DNA from: Mesorhizobium sp. dw_380
Lineage (GTDB): Bacteria > Pseudomonadota > Alphaproteobacteria > Rhizobiales > Rhizobiaceae
NCBI RefSeq assembly: GCF_018588885.1
Contig: NZ_JAFFIW010000016.1
Coordinates: forward strand, 1-64,000
Direction of reading: 5' to 3'
DNA length: 64,000 nt
Of this stretch, positions 26,701 to 35,266 are shown in pieces. A model generated the notes under the pieces. It saw nothing but the letters and a program-made list of their open reading frames with translations, ran no database searches and was not told where the DNA came from. Each line of letters starts with the position of its first letter. The stretch's first letter is position 1. The translations under genes and the position numbers were made by a program.

Positions 26701-26863
26701 ACCGGTGATCTATGTCTACATGGAGAACTTCTCGGGCTGGCTGATCCGGCTGATGCCGAAGCGCGAAGCCGAGCTGCACCTGGTCGAATCGGGGGATCAG
26801 CCGTCGCTGTTCGACGCCGAAGACGAGACCCAGATCGAGCCCCAAAAGGCGGCCGCGGAATAG
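23702..26863 (+). CDS. RND multidrug efflux permease (MdtB/AcrB family)
   Basis: Predicted 1053-aa HAE1-type pump. It starts MISEFCIRRPVATLLM, has the two-fold repeat of membrane domains and two large periplasmic loops. The segment GLVVDDAIVMLENIFRH in TM4 carries the proton-relay aspartates (two adjacent Asp). A second conserved helix reads GIVKKNGIMMVDVA. Works with the upstream adaptor; no outer-membrane factor gene is present, so a shared TolC is likely. Export substrate unknown. Confidence 0.95.
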   Translation: MISEFCIRRPVATLLMSFALVLGGLFAYKFLPVAALPSAEFPVVNVSASLPGASPETMATSVATPLIKQFATIAGIDSISTTNSLGQTSIAIQFVLNRDIDAAAADVQAAIARTQKSLPPQMTSPPSYRKVNPADAPILLMSLVSDTVPLTDLDAFAENVISPSLSTIDGVAQVSIFGQQKYAVRIQIDPTALAARGISIDQLQAAISSANSNTPLGVLQNNKQQLTITANTQLTNAAGFSNLIIATKNGHPVRLGEVTRVVDSVQTTTTASWYDGTRAIIMAVQRQPDANTVDVVDKVKAMLPSFHDQMPGAASIKLLNDRSTSIRQAVDDVQFTLLLTIALVVMVIFVFLRRVTATIIPAVAVPISLIATLGAMFLFGFSIDNISLMGLTLAVGLVVDDAIVMLENIFRHMEEDGLSAFDASLKGAREIGFTIISISISLVAVFIPVLLMGGVIGRIFNEFAVVVTVAILASMFVSLTLTPMLCSRLLSVTKADREAHGEGHKRDFITRGYDRILSFCLRHTFLVFLVFIGTAAASVWLIQISPKGFFPQEDIGQVSVTTIARQDISFDAMAKLQGQVASVFSHSPYVDHVAWSAGSGNNALNQGQLFVQLKGKDQRPDIEKVLSDLRKQLAGVAGIETYMQPVQNLRLGSRSSASAYQLVVQGLDTGQTDIWAQKLNDAMAADHTTFTDVTSDLQNNALQASLVVDRDKAAQLGIDTDTLRTALYGGFGTDQVSTIFGSADSYEVITELDPEIEWSPERMLAIQMRTASGSLVPLGAFARVDRTAGALTVNQLGQLPAVTISYNLPQGVALGDSVTRINALKEQIGMPTAISTSFAGTAKTFQDSLANQGLLIGGAILTIYIVLGILYESFIHPLTILTGLPSAVLGALVALRFAGMDLSVIAVIGILMLIGIVKKNGIMMVDVALELRREGMSATDSIHKACLMRFRPIMMTTLAALMGTFPIALGTGASAELRQPLGVAVVGGLLASQALTLFVTPVIYVYMENFSGWLIRLMPKREAELHLVESGDQPSLFDAEDETQIEPQKAAAE

Positions 26864-26929
26864 AAACCCGCGCCACGCCTGCTGGCCCAAGCCGTCATGC
26901 TTGCGGCCGGCGGATCGGAGCCATAGTTT

Positions 26930-27559
26930 GTGGCCATGTCCCATGATCATGACCATGACAACGAACTCGATCCGTTTGCGGCGCGGGTGCGCGCGCTGGA
27001 GACCATTCTTACCCGCAAGGGATTGATCGATCCGGCGGCGATCGACGTCATCGTCGATACCTACGAGACCAAGATCGGTCCGCGCAACGGCGCCAGGGTG
27101 GTGGCGAAGGCCTGGAGCGATCCTGCGTATGCCGACTGGCTGAGGCGCGATGCGACGGCTGCGATCGAATCACTGAGTTATACGGGCAGGCAGGGCGAGC
27201 ATATGCAGGCGGTGTTCAACACCGCCTACACCCACAACCTCGTCGTCTGCACGCTGTGCTCCTGCTATCCGTGGTCGGTGCTCGGCCTGCCGCCGGTCTG
27301 GTACAAGGCGCCGCCCTATCGTTCGCGAGCTGTCATTGATCCGCGTGGCGTGCTCGAGGAGTTCGGGCTGACGCTGCCGGCCGCGACAAGGATACGCGTC
27401 TGGGATTCGACGGCGGAACTGCGCTATCTCGTCGTGCCGATGCGGCCGGACGGCACCGAAGGCTGGAGCGAGGAGCGGCTGGCCGAACTGGTGAGCCGCG
27501 ATGCCATGATCGGCACCGCGCTGGCCAAAGAACCGGAACCAACGGGAGGGCCTGTATGA
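26930..27559 (+). CDS. nthA: Nitrile hydratase alpha subunit, cobalt type
   Basis: Predicted 209-aa subunit of the enzyme hydrating nitriles to amides. The metal site is VCTLCSCY (106-113); C107, C110 and C112 ligate the metal. Thr at 108 and Tyr after the last Cys indicate the Co(III) class rather than the Fe class, which has Ser and Thr. A His/Asp-rich N-terminus (SHDHDHDN) is notable. GTG 26930 is the reported start; ATG 26936 is two codons downstream. Overlaps nthB by 4 bp. Confidence 0.95.
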   Translation: MAMSHDHDHDNELDPFAARVRALETILTRKGLIDPAAIDVIVDTYETKIGPRNGARVVAKAWSDPAYADWLRRDATAAIESLSYTGRQGEHMQAVFNTAYTHNLVVCTLCSCYPWSVLGLPPVWYKAPPYRSRAVIDPRGVLEEFGLTLPAATRIRVWDSTAELRYLVVPMRPDGTEGWSEERLAELVSRDAMIGTALAKEPEPTGGPV

Positions 27560-28215
27560 ACGGCCCCCAGGATCTCGGCGGGCAGATGGGGTTCGGGCCC
27601 GTGGCGCCTGAAAGGGACGAGCCGTATTTCCATGCCGAGTGGGAAAAGCGGGCGCTGGGTGTGACACTGTGCGCCGGCGCCATGGGCGCCTGGAATATTG
27701 ATGAGAGCCGGCATGCGCGGGAATCGCTGCATCCCGCAGACTATTATTCCTCGAGCTATTACCAGATCTGGATCAAGGCGCTGGAAACCTTGCTCAAGCG
27801 CCATGGTTTCCTCAGCGAACGCGATCTCAAGGCGGGCGAGGCGATCGATCCGGCGGCGGCACCGAAAAGGATGCTGAAGGCAGAAAACGTTCCGGCCGTG
27901 CTGGCCAAGGGCGGCCCATGCAACCGGCCGGTCGAGACAGCGCCGCGCTTCAAGGCAGGCGATCCGGTGCGGACCAAGAACTTCAATCCGACCGGCCACA
28001 CGAGGTTGCCCCGCTATGCGCGCGGCAAGCAAGGCATGATCGAGGCGGTGCATGACGGCTTCGTCTTTCCCGACACCAACGCGCATGGGCAAGGAGAGAA
28101 CCCTCAATGGGTCTACACGGTGGTTTTCGATGGCCCCGAGATCTGGGGCGAGGGCGCCGATCCGACACTGAGCGTCTCGATCGACGCCTGGGAGAGCTAT
28201 CTTGAACCGGCCTGA
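27556..28215 (+). CDS. nthB: Nitrile hydratase beta subunit
   Basis: Predicted 219-aa beta subunit. It begins MNGPQDLGGQMGFGPV, typical of the family, and has the C-terminal SH3-like barrel with TRLPRYARGKQGMIE. It forms a heterodimer with the alpha subunit and shapes the active site with conserved arginines. The ATG overlaps the nthA stop. The downstream activator gene overlaps its 3' end by 14 bp. Confidence 0.94.
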   Translation: MNGPQDLGGQMGFGPVAPERDEPYFHAEWEKRALGVTLCAGAMGAWNIDESRHARESLHPADYYSSSYYQIWIKALETLLKRHGFLSERDLKAGEAIDPAAAPKRMLKAENVPAVLAKGGPCNRPVETAPRFKAGDPVRTKNFNPTGHTRLPRYARGKQGMIEAVHDGFVFPDTNAHGQGENPQWVYTVVFDGPEIWGEGADPTLSVSIDAWESYLEPA

Positions 28216-28561
28216 CGGGATCGCCGCCGATTTACCGCCGGGGGTCGATGCGCCGGTGTTTGCCGAGCCATGGCAGGCCGAAGCCTTCGCCATGACGGTG
28301 GCACTGCACGACAAGGGCCTGTTCTCGTGGAGCGAATGGGCTGATGCGCTGTCGGCTGAGGTGAAAAAACCGGGTGCCGCGGCTGAGGGCCATGACTATT
28401 ACGAGCACTGGCTGGCAGCACTGGAGGGACTGCTGGCGTCGAAGGGGCTCGCCGCCAGGTCCGACATCGACGCGATGGCGCAGGCGTGGGAACGCGCCGC
28501 ACATGCCACCCCGCACGGCAAGCCGATCCTGCTGGAGAACGATCCCCGCGCCACCAGATGA
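28202..28561 (+). CDS. Nitrile hydratase activator / accessory protein (P14K-like)
   Basis: Predicted 119-aa accessory protein. Activators of this class help insert cobalt and oxidise the alpha-subunit cysteines. Conserved features seen: FAEPWQAEAFAMTVALHDKGLFSWSEWA and DYYEHWLAALE, which also show distant likeness to the beta subunit N-terminus. The start appears to be TTG (28202), inside the last 14 bases of nthB, suggesting coupled low-level translation. No amidase follows. Confidence 0.88.
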   Translation: MNRPDGIAADLPPGVDAPVFAEPWQAEAFAMTVALHDKGLFSWSEWADALSAEVKKPGAAAEGHDYYEHWLAALEGLLASKGLAARSDIDAMAQAWERAAHATPHGKPILLENDPRATR

Positions 28562-28698
28562 TCGCGCTTGCGGCTGGTGCCTGTTCCCTTTACGTTCTTA
28601 TCCGCGCCTGATAACCTGAAGAGGAGGAGTTTGCCACCGGCAACGTCGATGGTGACGGCTATCTTGTCTTTCCCTCGCGAATCCGGTCACACGATCAG

Positions 28699-29826
28699 AT
28701 GGAATTTTCACCCCAACAGGACGAGGCGCTGCAAGCGGTTGCCCGCTGGCTGAAGGACGGCAAGCCGCAGCTGTTCCGGCTGTTCGGCTATGCCGGCACC
28801 GGCAAGACGACGCTGGCGCGCTATTTTGCCGAACATGTCGACGGGCAGGTGCAGTTCGCCGCCTTCACCGGCAAGGCAGCCCAAGTGCTGCGCTCCAAGG
28901 GCGCGGTCAATGCCCGCACCATCCATTCGCTGATCTACAGGCCCAAGGGCGAGGAATCGGTGGAGGACGAGGTCACCGGCAAGACCTCGATGTCGCCGAC
29001 CTTTTCACTCAACCGGCAGAGCCCGATCTCGCGCGCCAAGCTGGTCATCATCGACGAATGCTCGATGGTCGACGAGCAGCTTGGCCGTGACCTCTTGAGT
29101 TTCGGCACGCCGATCCTGGTGCTGGGGGATCCCGGCCAGCTGCCGCCGATTTCAGGCGGCGGTTTCTTCACCGATCACGAACCGGACTTCCTGCTCACCG
29201 AAATCCACCGGCAGGCGCGCGACAATCCGATCCTGAGGCTGGCGCTCGACGTGCGCGAAGGCCGCGAATTCATGCGCGGCGACTATGGCACGGCGCAGGT
29301 GATCGGCAAGGAAGATGTCAATCAGGAACTGGTGCTGAAGGCCGATCAGGTGCTGGTCGGCACCAACCGCACGCGCCGCCGCTATAACCAGCGTCTGCGC
29401 GAACTCAAGGGCTTCAATGCCGACTATCCGCAGGCCGGCGACAAGCTGGTGTGCCTGCGCAACGATCCCGCCAAGGGACTGCTCAACGGTTCGCTGTGGA
29501 AGGTGATGACCTCGTCGCGCGAGACGGTGAAGCCCGGCATCAACCTGCTGGTGTCTCCGGAAGAGGACGATCCGGACCGCGGCGTCGCCAAGATCAAGCT
29601 GCTCAAGGCGGCGTTCGAGGATCCCGACGCCGACATTCCCTGGCAGCAGAAGAAGCGCTTTGACGATTTCGACTATGGTTATGCCTTGACCGTGCACAAG
29701 GCACAGGGCTCGCAGTGGAACGAGATCGTCCTGTTCGACGAAAGCTGGGCTTTCAAGGAAACGCGCCAGCGCTGGCTTTATACCGCGATCACGCGGGCCG
29801 CCGAACGGCTGACCATCGTCAGGTAG
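28699..29826 (+). CDS. RecD-like ATP-dependent DNA helicase
   Basis: Predicted 375-aa superfamily 1 helicase. P-loop GYAGTGKTT (30-38), Walker B LVIIDECSMVD (about 115), GDPGQLPPI (motif III) and the C-terminal YALTVHKAQGSQW plus YTAITRA motifs (V and VI) are all visible. It is shorter than RecD2 and lacks its N-terminal domain. Such stand-alone proteins are common in Rhizobiales; role probably in DNA repair or replication, not shown. The ATG has no strong ribosome site. Confidence 0.9.
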   Translation: MEFSPQQDEALQAVARWLKDGKPQLFRLFGYAGTGKTTLARYFAEHVDGQVQFAAFTGKAAQVLRSKGAVNARTIHSLIYRPKGEESVEDEVTGKTSMSPTFSLNRQSPISRAKLVIIDECSMVDEQLGRDLLSFGTPILVLGDPGQLPPISGGGFFTDHEPDFLLTEIHRQARDNPILRLALDVREGREFMRGDYGTAQVIGKEDVNQELVLKADQVLVGTNRTRRRYNQRLRELKGFNADYPQAGDKLVCLRNDPAKGLLNGSLWKVMTSSRETVKPGINLLVSPEEDDPDRGVAKIKLLKAAFEDPDADIPWQQKKRFDDFDYGYALTVHKAQGSQWNEIVLFDESWAFKETRQRWLYTAITRAAERLTIVR

Positions 29827-29828
29827 AG

Positions 29829-30248
29829 TTACGATGATGGCTTTTCTCGCGCACCGACCCGCTGGACCCCGAGCCATTCCCAGGCCTCGGCTTCGTCCTC
29901 GGCCTTGAAATGCCTGAATTCGATGGGTGACGACGCGGGCAGGGCGTGTCGTGCGTCCGCCGTCCAGTCCGGCGTACCGATTGCCGCGCACCTGCCTATA
30001 TGCTCCAGTGCGTGGACGGCACCCTGTTTGAGTGTTTCGTCGGAGATATCGGCCCAATCGACGCCCTCGTGATCGACCATGCGCACGGCCACGTCGATGC
30101 GCTGGTGGAGCGCATATGCCGCCTCCAGCAGGCCGAACAGGTTTTCCGCATCGGCCGCCGCGATATGCCCGACCACATCGATGGCGAACAGGTCGTCGCG
30201 ATCGGTGTCGATGCGACGGATCGCCGGCACGGATTGCAGGAAATTCAC
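29829..30248 (-). CDS. STAS/SpoIIAA-like domain protein
   Basis: Predicted 139-aa cytoplasmic protein resembling the SpoIIAA-like (STAS/SEC14) family, with GHIAAADAENLFGLLEAA and a C-terminal HFKAEDEAEAWEWLG motif. Function of the family is unknown. The start is GTG at 30248, preceded by AAAGGAGGC, a strong ribosome site. The longer frame to 30458 has no such signal and runs antisense into the pdxJ upstream region. Confidence 0.8.
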   Translation of the reverse strand: MNFLQSVPAIRRIDTDRDDLFAIDVVGHIAAADAENLFGLLEAAYALHQRIDVAVRMVDHEGVDWADISDETLKQGAVHALEHIGRCAAIGTPDWTADARHALPASSPIEFRHFKAEDEAEAWEWLGVQRVGAREKPSS

Positions 30249-30408
30249 GGGCGGAGCCTCCTTTGGCGGAATACCGTTGGTCTTCTGGAACACCGGAAAC
30301 CCCCTATCTGTTCCCATCAAAGACGCTATAGATGCCCGGTCTCCGCGCGCCGCGCCGGAATGCATGACCATGGCGCGCCTCAACCGCCTGTTCCACGGAC
30401 GCCAGCCG

Positions 30409-31149
30409 ATGCCCGCAAAGCTTTCCGTCAACCTCAATGCCATCGCCATGCTGCGCAACCGGCGCGACCTGCCTTGGCCAAGCGTGATCGGTATCGGCCG
30501 GATTGCGCTTGCCGCCGGAGCGCATGGGCTGACGGTCCATCCGCGTCCCGACGAACGTCATACACGGCATTCCGACCTGCCCGAGATCAGGGCGCTGATC
30601 GACGACGAGTTTCCACAGGCGGAATTCAACATCGAAGGTTACCCAAGCGAGGATTTCCTGGCGCTTGTGGAAAAGCATCAGCCCGAACAGGTGACGCTGG
30701 TTCCAGATGATCCGGCACAGGCAACCTCCGACCATGGCTGGAATTTCGCCGCTGATGCCGCGTTCCTGACGCCGATCGTCAGGCGACTGAAGAAGGGCGG
30801 TTTCAGGGTGTCGCTGTTTTCCGATGCCGATCCCGCCGGCGTTGCGGCCGCGCGCGATACCGGCGCCGACCGGATCGAGCTTTATACAGGCCCTTATGGC
30901 AGCTACCATTCCGATTCCGCAAAAGCGGCCAAGGAGCTGGAAAGATTGGGGAAAACAGCCGATGCTGCACTGGCCGCCGGCCTTCAGGTCAACGCCGGAC
31001 ACGATCTGACGGTGGATAATTTGCCTGAGCTGGCAAGGCGCATTCCGGCATTGGCCGAAGTGTCGATCGGCCATGGGTTGACAGCCGACGCGTTGGAGTA
31101 TGGCATGGCCGGCACGGTGGGGCGGTTCCTGAAGGCTTGCGGCTGGTAA
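30409..31149 (+). CDS. pdxJ: Pyridoxine 5'-phosphate synthase
   Basis: Predicted 246-aa TIM-barrel enzyme. It condenses 1-deoxyxylulose 5-phosphate and 3-amino-2-oxopropyl phosphate in the DXP-dependent vitamin B6 pathway. Seen: SVNLNAIAMLRN at the N-terminus, GLTVHPRPDERH, QVTLVPDDPAQATSDHGW, RIELYTGPY and VNAGHDLT. The ATG at 30409 gives the family N-terminus; an in-frame ATG at 30364 would add 15 residues. Neither has a clear Shine-Dalgarno. Confidence 0.93.
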   Translation: MPAKLSVNLNAIAMLRNRRDLPWPSVIGIGRIALAAGAHGLTVHPRPDERHTRHSDLPEIRALIDDEFPQAEFNIEGYPSEDFLALVEKHQPEQVTLVPDDPAQATSDHGWNFAADAAFLTPIVRRLKKGGFRVSLFSDADPAGVAAARDTGADRIELYTGPYGSYHSDSAKAAKELERLGKTADAALAAGLQVNAGHDLTVDNLPELARRIPALAEVSIGHGLTADALEYGMAGTVGRFLKACGW

Positions 31150-31193
31150 GGTGTAGAGCTTCGCATTGCAGGTATGGCAGCCATCGCGTGCAA

Positions 31194-31222
31194 TTGATAT
31201 CGTATCGCAGCATGGATAGAGC
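31194..31222 (+). promoter_or_regulatory. Promoter of the first kup gene
   Basis: TTGATA, 17 bases, TAGAGC. The same two hexamers with the same 17-bp spacing occur upstream of the second kup gene (33252-33280), although the spacers themselves differ. The downstream leader with CACCGCGCGCTTATCGGAG is also shared. Conservation between diverged copies supports a real promoter. Confidence 0.65.
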
Positions 31223-31248
31223 ACCGCGCGCTTATCGGAGAGTGGTCG

Positions 31249-33162
31249 ATGACCCTTGCCAGTAGCGGTAGCGAGGCTGACACCGTCGAACAATCCAGCC
31301 ATTCCGCGGTCGAGCAGCATAGCACCAAGGTTTTGATGCTGGGAGCGCTTGGTGTCGTCTATGGCGACATCGGCACCAGTCCGATCTACGCTTTCCGTGA
31401 GGCGCTTCATGCTTCGCCCGGCACCGATACGCGCGCCGACGTGCTGGGTGTGCTGTCGCTGATCGTCTGGGCGCTGACGATCATTGTGACCATAAAATAT
31501 GTCGCCTTCGTGCTGCGCGCCGACAACAAGGGCGAGGGCGGCACGCTGTCGCTGATGTCGCTTGCCCGCAGCGCCTACCCGAAAGGCGCGCGGCTGATTC
31601 TGGCGATCGGGCTTTGCGGCGCGGCGCTGTTCTTCGGCGATTCGATCATAACGCCGGCCATATCCGTGCTGTCGGCCGTCGAGGGCCTCAGGGTGGTGAC
31701 CCCGACATTGGATGCCTACGTCGTGCCCATCACGCTGGTCATCCTGGCCATATTGTTCTCGGTGCAACGGTTCGGCACCGGCAAGGTGGCGGCGGTGTTC
31801 GGGCCAGTGACGGCGCTGTGGTTCCTGGCCATAGGCGTCGCCGGGCTCTACCACCTGATGGACGATCCATCGATCCTGATGGCCATCAATCCCTATTACG
31901 CGCTTGCCTATCTCGCCGGCACACCCACCGCTGCTTTCGTCACCGTCGGCGCCGTGTTCCTGGCGGTGACCGGTGCCGAGGCGCTCTATGTCGATCTCGG
32001 CCATTTCGGGCGCAAACCAATCGTGCTGGCGTGGTTCTCGGTGGTTTTTCCATGCCTGCTGCTCAACTATTTCGGACAGGGCGCCTTTGTGCTTGCCAAT
32101 GGCGGCAGGCCGACCAACCCATTCTTCCAGATGCTGCCGGAATGGGCGCTGATGCCGATGGTCGGCCTGGCGACGGCAGCTACCGTCATTGCCAGCCAGG
32201 CGGTCATCTCCGGCGCTTTTTCACTGACCGGGCAGGCGGTACAGCTCAATCTTCTGCCCCGCATCGAGGTGCAGCACACATCCGAAATGCAGCTCGGTCA
32301 GATCTATATGCCGCGCGTGAACCTGCTCATCGCGCTGGGGGTGATGCTGCTGGTCGTCGGTTTCGGCAGTTCGAGTTCGCTGGCTTCCGCTTATGGTATC
32401 TCGGTCACCGGCGAAATGCTGATGACGACCATCCTGCTGTTCGTGGTGATGCGCAAGCTGTGGAAATGGAAGCTGGCGCTTGCCCTGGCCCTGACCTTGT
32501 TGTTCGGCGTCATCGACAGCGGCTTCTTCCTGGCCAATGTCGTGAAGATCGTCGAAGGCGGATGGGTATCGATCACCGTGGCGTGCGTGATGGGGTTGAT
32601 CATGTCGACATGGATACGCGGCACCCGCTATTTGTTCGACAAGACCCGCCGCAACGAAATCCCGCTCGATTTCCTGGCCGGCAATCTGTTGAAGAAAAAG
32701 CCGCAGCTGGTGTCCGGCACCGCCGTGTTCCTGACCAGCGATCCGCTCAGCGCGCCGACCGCGCTGATGCACAGCCTTAAGCACTACAAGGTTCTGCATG
32801 AGCAGAACGTCATCCTTTCGGTGGTGACGGCGCCGCAGCCGGTGGTCTCGGACCGCGACCGCGCCAAGCTGGAAACGGTCAACGAGCTGTTCATGCGGGT
32901 GACCTTGACCTTCGGCTACATGGAGCAGCCCAACATCCCGCGCGCGCTGACGATCTGCCGCAAGCAGGGCTGGAAGTTCGACATCATGACGACGTCCTTT
33001 TTCCTGTCGCGGCGCTCGCTCAAGGCGTCGCCCAATTCCGGCATGCCGGTGTGGCAGGACCGTTTGTTCATCGGCCTGGCGCGCACCGCGGCCGACGCGA
33101 CCGAATATTTCCAGATCCCGACCGGGCGTGTGGTGGAAATCGGTACGCAGGTTGCTATCTGA
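31249..33162 (+). CDS. kup: Kup-type potassium uptake protein, copy 1
   Basis: Predicted 637-aa K+/H+ symporter with about 12 membrane segments and a hydrophilic C-terminal domain. The family motif GVVYGDIGTSPIYAFREA is at 36-53. The C-terminal 175 residues are almost identical to copy 2, which begins 145 bases downstream, while the membrane domain differs more. Low-affinity, pH-driven potassium uptake is the expected role. A shared promoter pattern precedes both copies. Confidence 0.94.
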   Translation: MTLASSGSEADTVEQSSHSAVEQHSTKVLMLGALGVVYGDIGTSPIYAFREALHASPGTDTRADVLGVLSLIVWALTIIVTIKYVAFVLRADNKGEGGTLSLMSLARSAYPKGARLILAIGLCGAALFFGDSIITPAISVLSAVEGLRVVTPTLDAYVVPITLVILAILFSVQRFGTGKVAAVFGPVTALWFLAIGVAGLYHLMDDPSILMAINPYYALAYLAGTPTAAFVTVGAVFLAVTGAEALYVDLGHFGRKPIVLAWFSVVFPCLLLNYFGQGAFVLANGGRPTNPFFQMLPEWALMPMVGLATAATVIASQAVISGAFSLTGQAVQLNLLPRIEVQHTSEMQLGQIYMPRVNLLIALGVMLLVVGFGSSSSLASAYGISVTGEMLMTTILLFVVMRKLWKWKLALALALTLLFGVIDSGFFLANVVKIVEGGWVSITVACVMGLIMSTWIRGTRYLFDKTRRNEIPLDFLAGNLLKKKPQLVSGTAVFLTSDPLSAPTALMHSLKHYKVLHEQNVILSVVTAPQPVVSDRDRAKLETVNELFMRVTLTFGYMEQPNIPRALTICRKQGWKFDIMTTSFFLSRRSLKASPNSGMPVWQDRLFIGLARTAADATEYFQIPTGRVVEIGTQVAI

Positions 33163-33251
33163 CGGATGTACGCGCGAGGCGTTGCGTGGCAAGCGGTGAT
33201 TTTCGCCGGCAGCCGAGCGTTGGCGGCATGGGAGCCATCACGCGACGGCAC

Positions 33252-33280
33252 TTGATATTGCAGCGCAGCAAGCGTAGAGC
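33252..33280 (+). promoter_or_regulatory. Promoter of the second kup gene
   Basis: TTGATA (33252-33257), 17-bp spacer, TAGAGC (33275-33280). It matches the promoter of the first copy in both boxes and in spacing. So copy 2 probably has its own transcript, though read-through from copy 1 is possible because no terminator is seen between them. Confidence 0.65.
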
Positions 33281-33306
33281 ACCGCGCGCTTATCGGAGTG
33301 TCGCCC

Positions 33307-35226
33307 ATGGCCCTTGCCAATGCTGGTAATGAGGCAGAACCCGTCGAACCATCGAGCCATCCTGAAATCGAGCACCACAGCACCAAGGTGCTGATGCTGG
33401 GCGCGCTGGGTATTGTCTATGGCGATATCGGCACCAGTCCGATCTATGCCTTTCGCGAGGCGCTGGTGGCGTCGTCCCACGGCCGCGTCGCGGACCGCGG
33501 CGATATCCTTGGCGTGCTGTCGCTGATCATTTGGTCGCTAACGATCACGGTCACGATAAAATACATCATGTTCGTGCTTCGCGCCGACAATCGCGGCGAG
33601 GGCGGCGTGCTGTCGCTGATGGCGCTGGCGCGCGGCAGCTTTCCGAAACGGTCGGCGGTGATTCTCGGCATCGGCATCGTTGGAGCCTCGTTGTTTTTCG
33701 GCGACGCGGTCATCACACCGGCGATTTCGGTGCTGTCGGCGGTCGAGGGCATGAATGTCGTTACGCCCGCTTTCCAACCCTATGTCGTGCCGTTGACATT
33801 GGTCATTCTCGCCATGGTGTTTGCGGTGCAACGCTTCGGCACGGGCGGTGTCGGACTGGTCTTCGGTCCGGTAACCGCGGTGTGGTTCCTGGCGATCGGC
33901 CTTTCAGGCCTCAACCACATAGTCGCCGATCCGGAAATCCTGCTGGCGATCAGTCCGCACTATATCGTTGCCTTCCTGATCCATTCGCCCGACGTGGCTT
34001 TCGTCACGGTCGGGGCCGTCTTCCTCGCCGTCACCGGCGCTGAGGCGCTCTATGCCGACCTCGGCCATTTCGGACGCAAGCCTATCGTGCTGGCCTGGCT
34101 GGCGATCGTGTTCCCTTGCCTGCTGCTGAACTATGCCGGGCAGGGCGCCTTCGTGCTGGCTAAGAATGGCGTCGTCGGCCACCCGTTCTTCGAGATGAAC
34201 GAGGGTTGGGCTCTGATTCCCATGGTCGTGCTGGCGACTGCGGCGACGGTCATCGCCAGCCAGGCGGTGATTTCGGGTGCCTTCTCGCTGACCCGGCAAG
34301 CGGTGCAGCTCAACATGCTGCCGCGGCTCGAAATCCTGCACACGTCGGAGAAACAGTCCGGCCAGATCTACATGCCGCGCGTCAACCTCTTGCTGGCGCT
34401 GGTGGTGATGATGCTGGTGGTTGGCTTCGGCGAGTCCAGCAAGCTCGCCTCGGCCTATGGCATCTCGGTGACCGGCAACATGCTGGTGACGACCGTGCTG
34501 CTCTATGTCGTCATGACCCGGATCTGGAAATGGCGTTTGTCGGTGACGATCGCGCTGACCGCTCTGTTCGCTTTCATCGATATCGGATTCTTTGCCTCCA
34601 ACATCGTCAAGGTGTTCGAGGGCGGCTGGTCGTCGCTGGCGGTGGCTTTCACCATCGTGCTGGGTATGTGGACCTGGGTGCGCGGCAGCCGCTATCTCTT
34701 CGACAAGACCCGCCGCAACGAAATCCCGCTCGATTTCCTCGCCGGCAATCTGTTGAAGAAGAAGCCGCAGCTGGTGTCCGGCACCGCGGTGTTCCTGACC
34801 AGCGATCCGCTCAGCGCGCCGACCGCGCTGATGCACAGCCTTAAGCACTACAAGGTGCTGCATGAGCAGAACGTCATCCTGTCGGTGGTGACGGCGCCGC
34901 AGCCGGTGGTGGCCGACAGCGACCGGGTCAAGATGGAGACGGTCAACGAGTTGTTCATGCGGGTGACGCTGACCTTCGGCTATATGGAGCAGCCAAACAT
35001 CCCGCGCGCGCTGGCGATCTGCCGCAAGCAGGGCTGGAAGTTCGACATCATGACGACCTCGTTCTTCCTGTCGCGTCGCTCGCTCAAGGCCTCGCCCAAT
35101 TCCGGCATGCCGGTGTGGCAGGACAAGCTGTTCATCGGCCTGGCGCGCACCGCGGCCGACGCGACCGAATATTTCCAGATCCCGACCGGACGTGTGGTAG
35201 AAATCGGCACGCAGGTGGCGATCTGA
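33307..35226 (+). CDS. kup: Kup-type potassium uptake protein, copy 2
   Basis: Predicted 639-aa paralogue of the preceding gene, in direct tandem. It carries the motif GIVYGDIGTSPIYAFREA. ATG 33307 aligns with the start of copy 1; the GTG at 33298 is an alternative. From about residue 463 to the end the two proteins are nearly identical, also at DNA level, whereas the first 460 residues show many substitutions. That pattern suggests recent gene conversion of the 3' third. Confidence 0.94.
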   Translation: MALANAGNEAEPVEPSSHPEIEHHSTKVLMLGALGIVYGDIGTSPIYAFREALVASSHGRVADRGDILGVLSLIIWSLTITVTIKYIMFVLRADNRGEGGVLSLMALARGSFPKRSAVILGIGIVGASLFFGDAVITPAISVLSAVEGMNVVTPAFQPYVVPLTLVILAMVFAVQRFGTGGVGLVFGPVTAVWFLAIGLSGLNHIVADPEILLAISPHYIVAFLIHSPDVAFVTVGAVFLAVTGAEALYADLGHFGRKPIVLAWLAIVFPCLLLNYAGQGAFVLAKNGVVGHPFFEMNEGWALIPMVVLATAATVIASQAVISGAFSLTRQAVQLNMLPRLEILHTSEKQSGQIYMPRVNLLLALVVMMLVVGFGESSKLASAYGISVTGNMLVTTVLLYVVMTRIWKWRLSVTIALTALFAFIDIGFFASNIVKVFEGGWSSLAVAFTIVLGMWTWVRGSRYLFDKTRRNEIPLDFLAGNLLKKKPQLVSGTAVFLTSDPLSAPTALMHSLKHYKVLHEQNVILSVVTAPQPVVADSDRVKMETVNELFMRVTLTFGYMEQPNIPRALAICRKQGWKFDIMTTSFFLSRRSLKASPNSGMPVWQDKLFIGLARTAADATEYFQIPTGRVVEIGTQVAI

Positions 35227-35266
35227 AGCGTTCGAACGCTTGACCTGACGAGTTGCGAGGGCGCGC

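Noticed and set aside
25016..26956. 646-codon minus-strand frame across the RND pump gene
   Set aside because: It is a shadow of a well-supported RND permease in GC-rich DNA. The translation is Arg/His/Asp-rich with no recognisable domain.
30249..30458. Longer start for the STAS-like gene
   Set aside because: The added codons have no ribosome site and overlap the pdxJ upstream region. GTG 30248 follows AAAGGAGGC.
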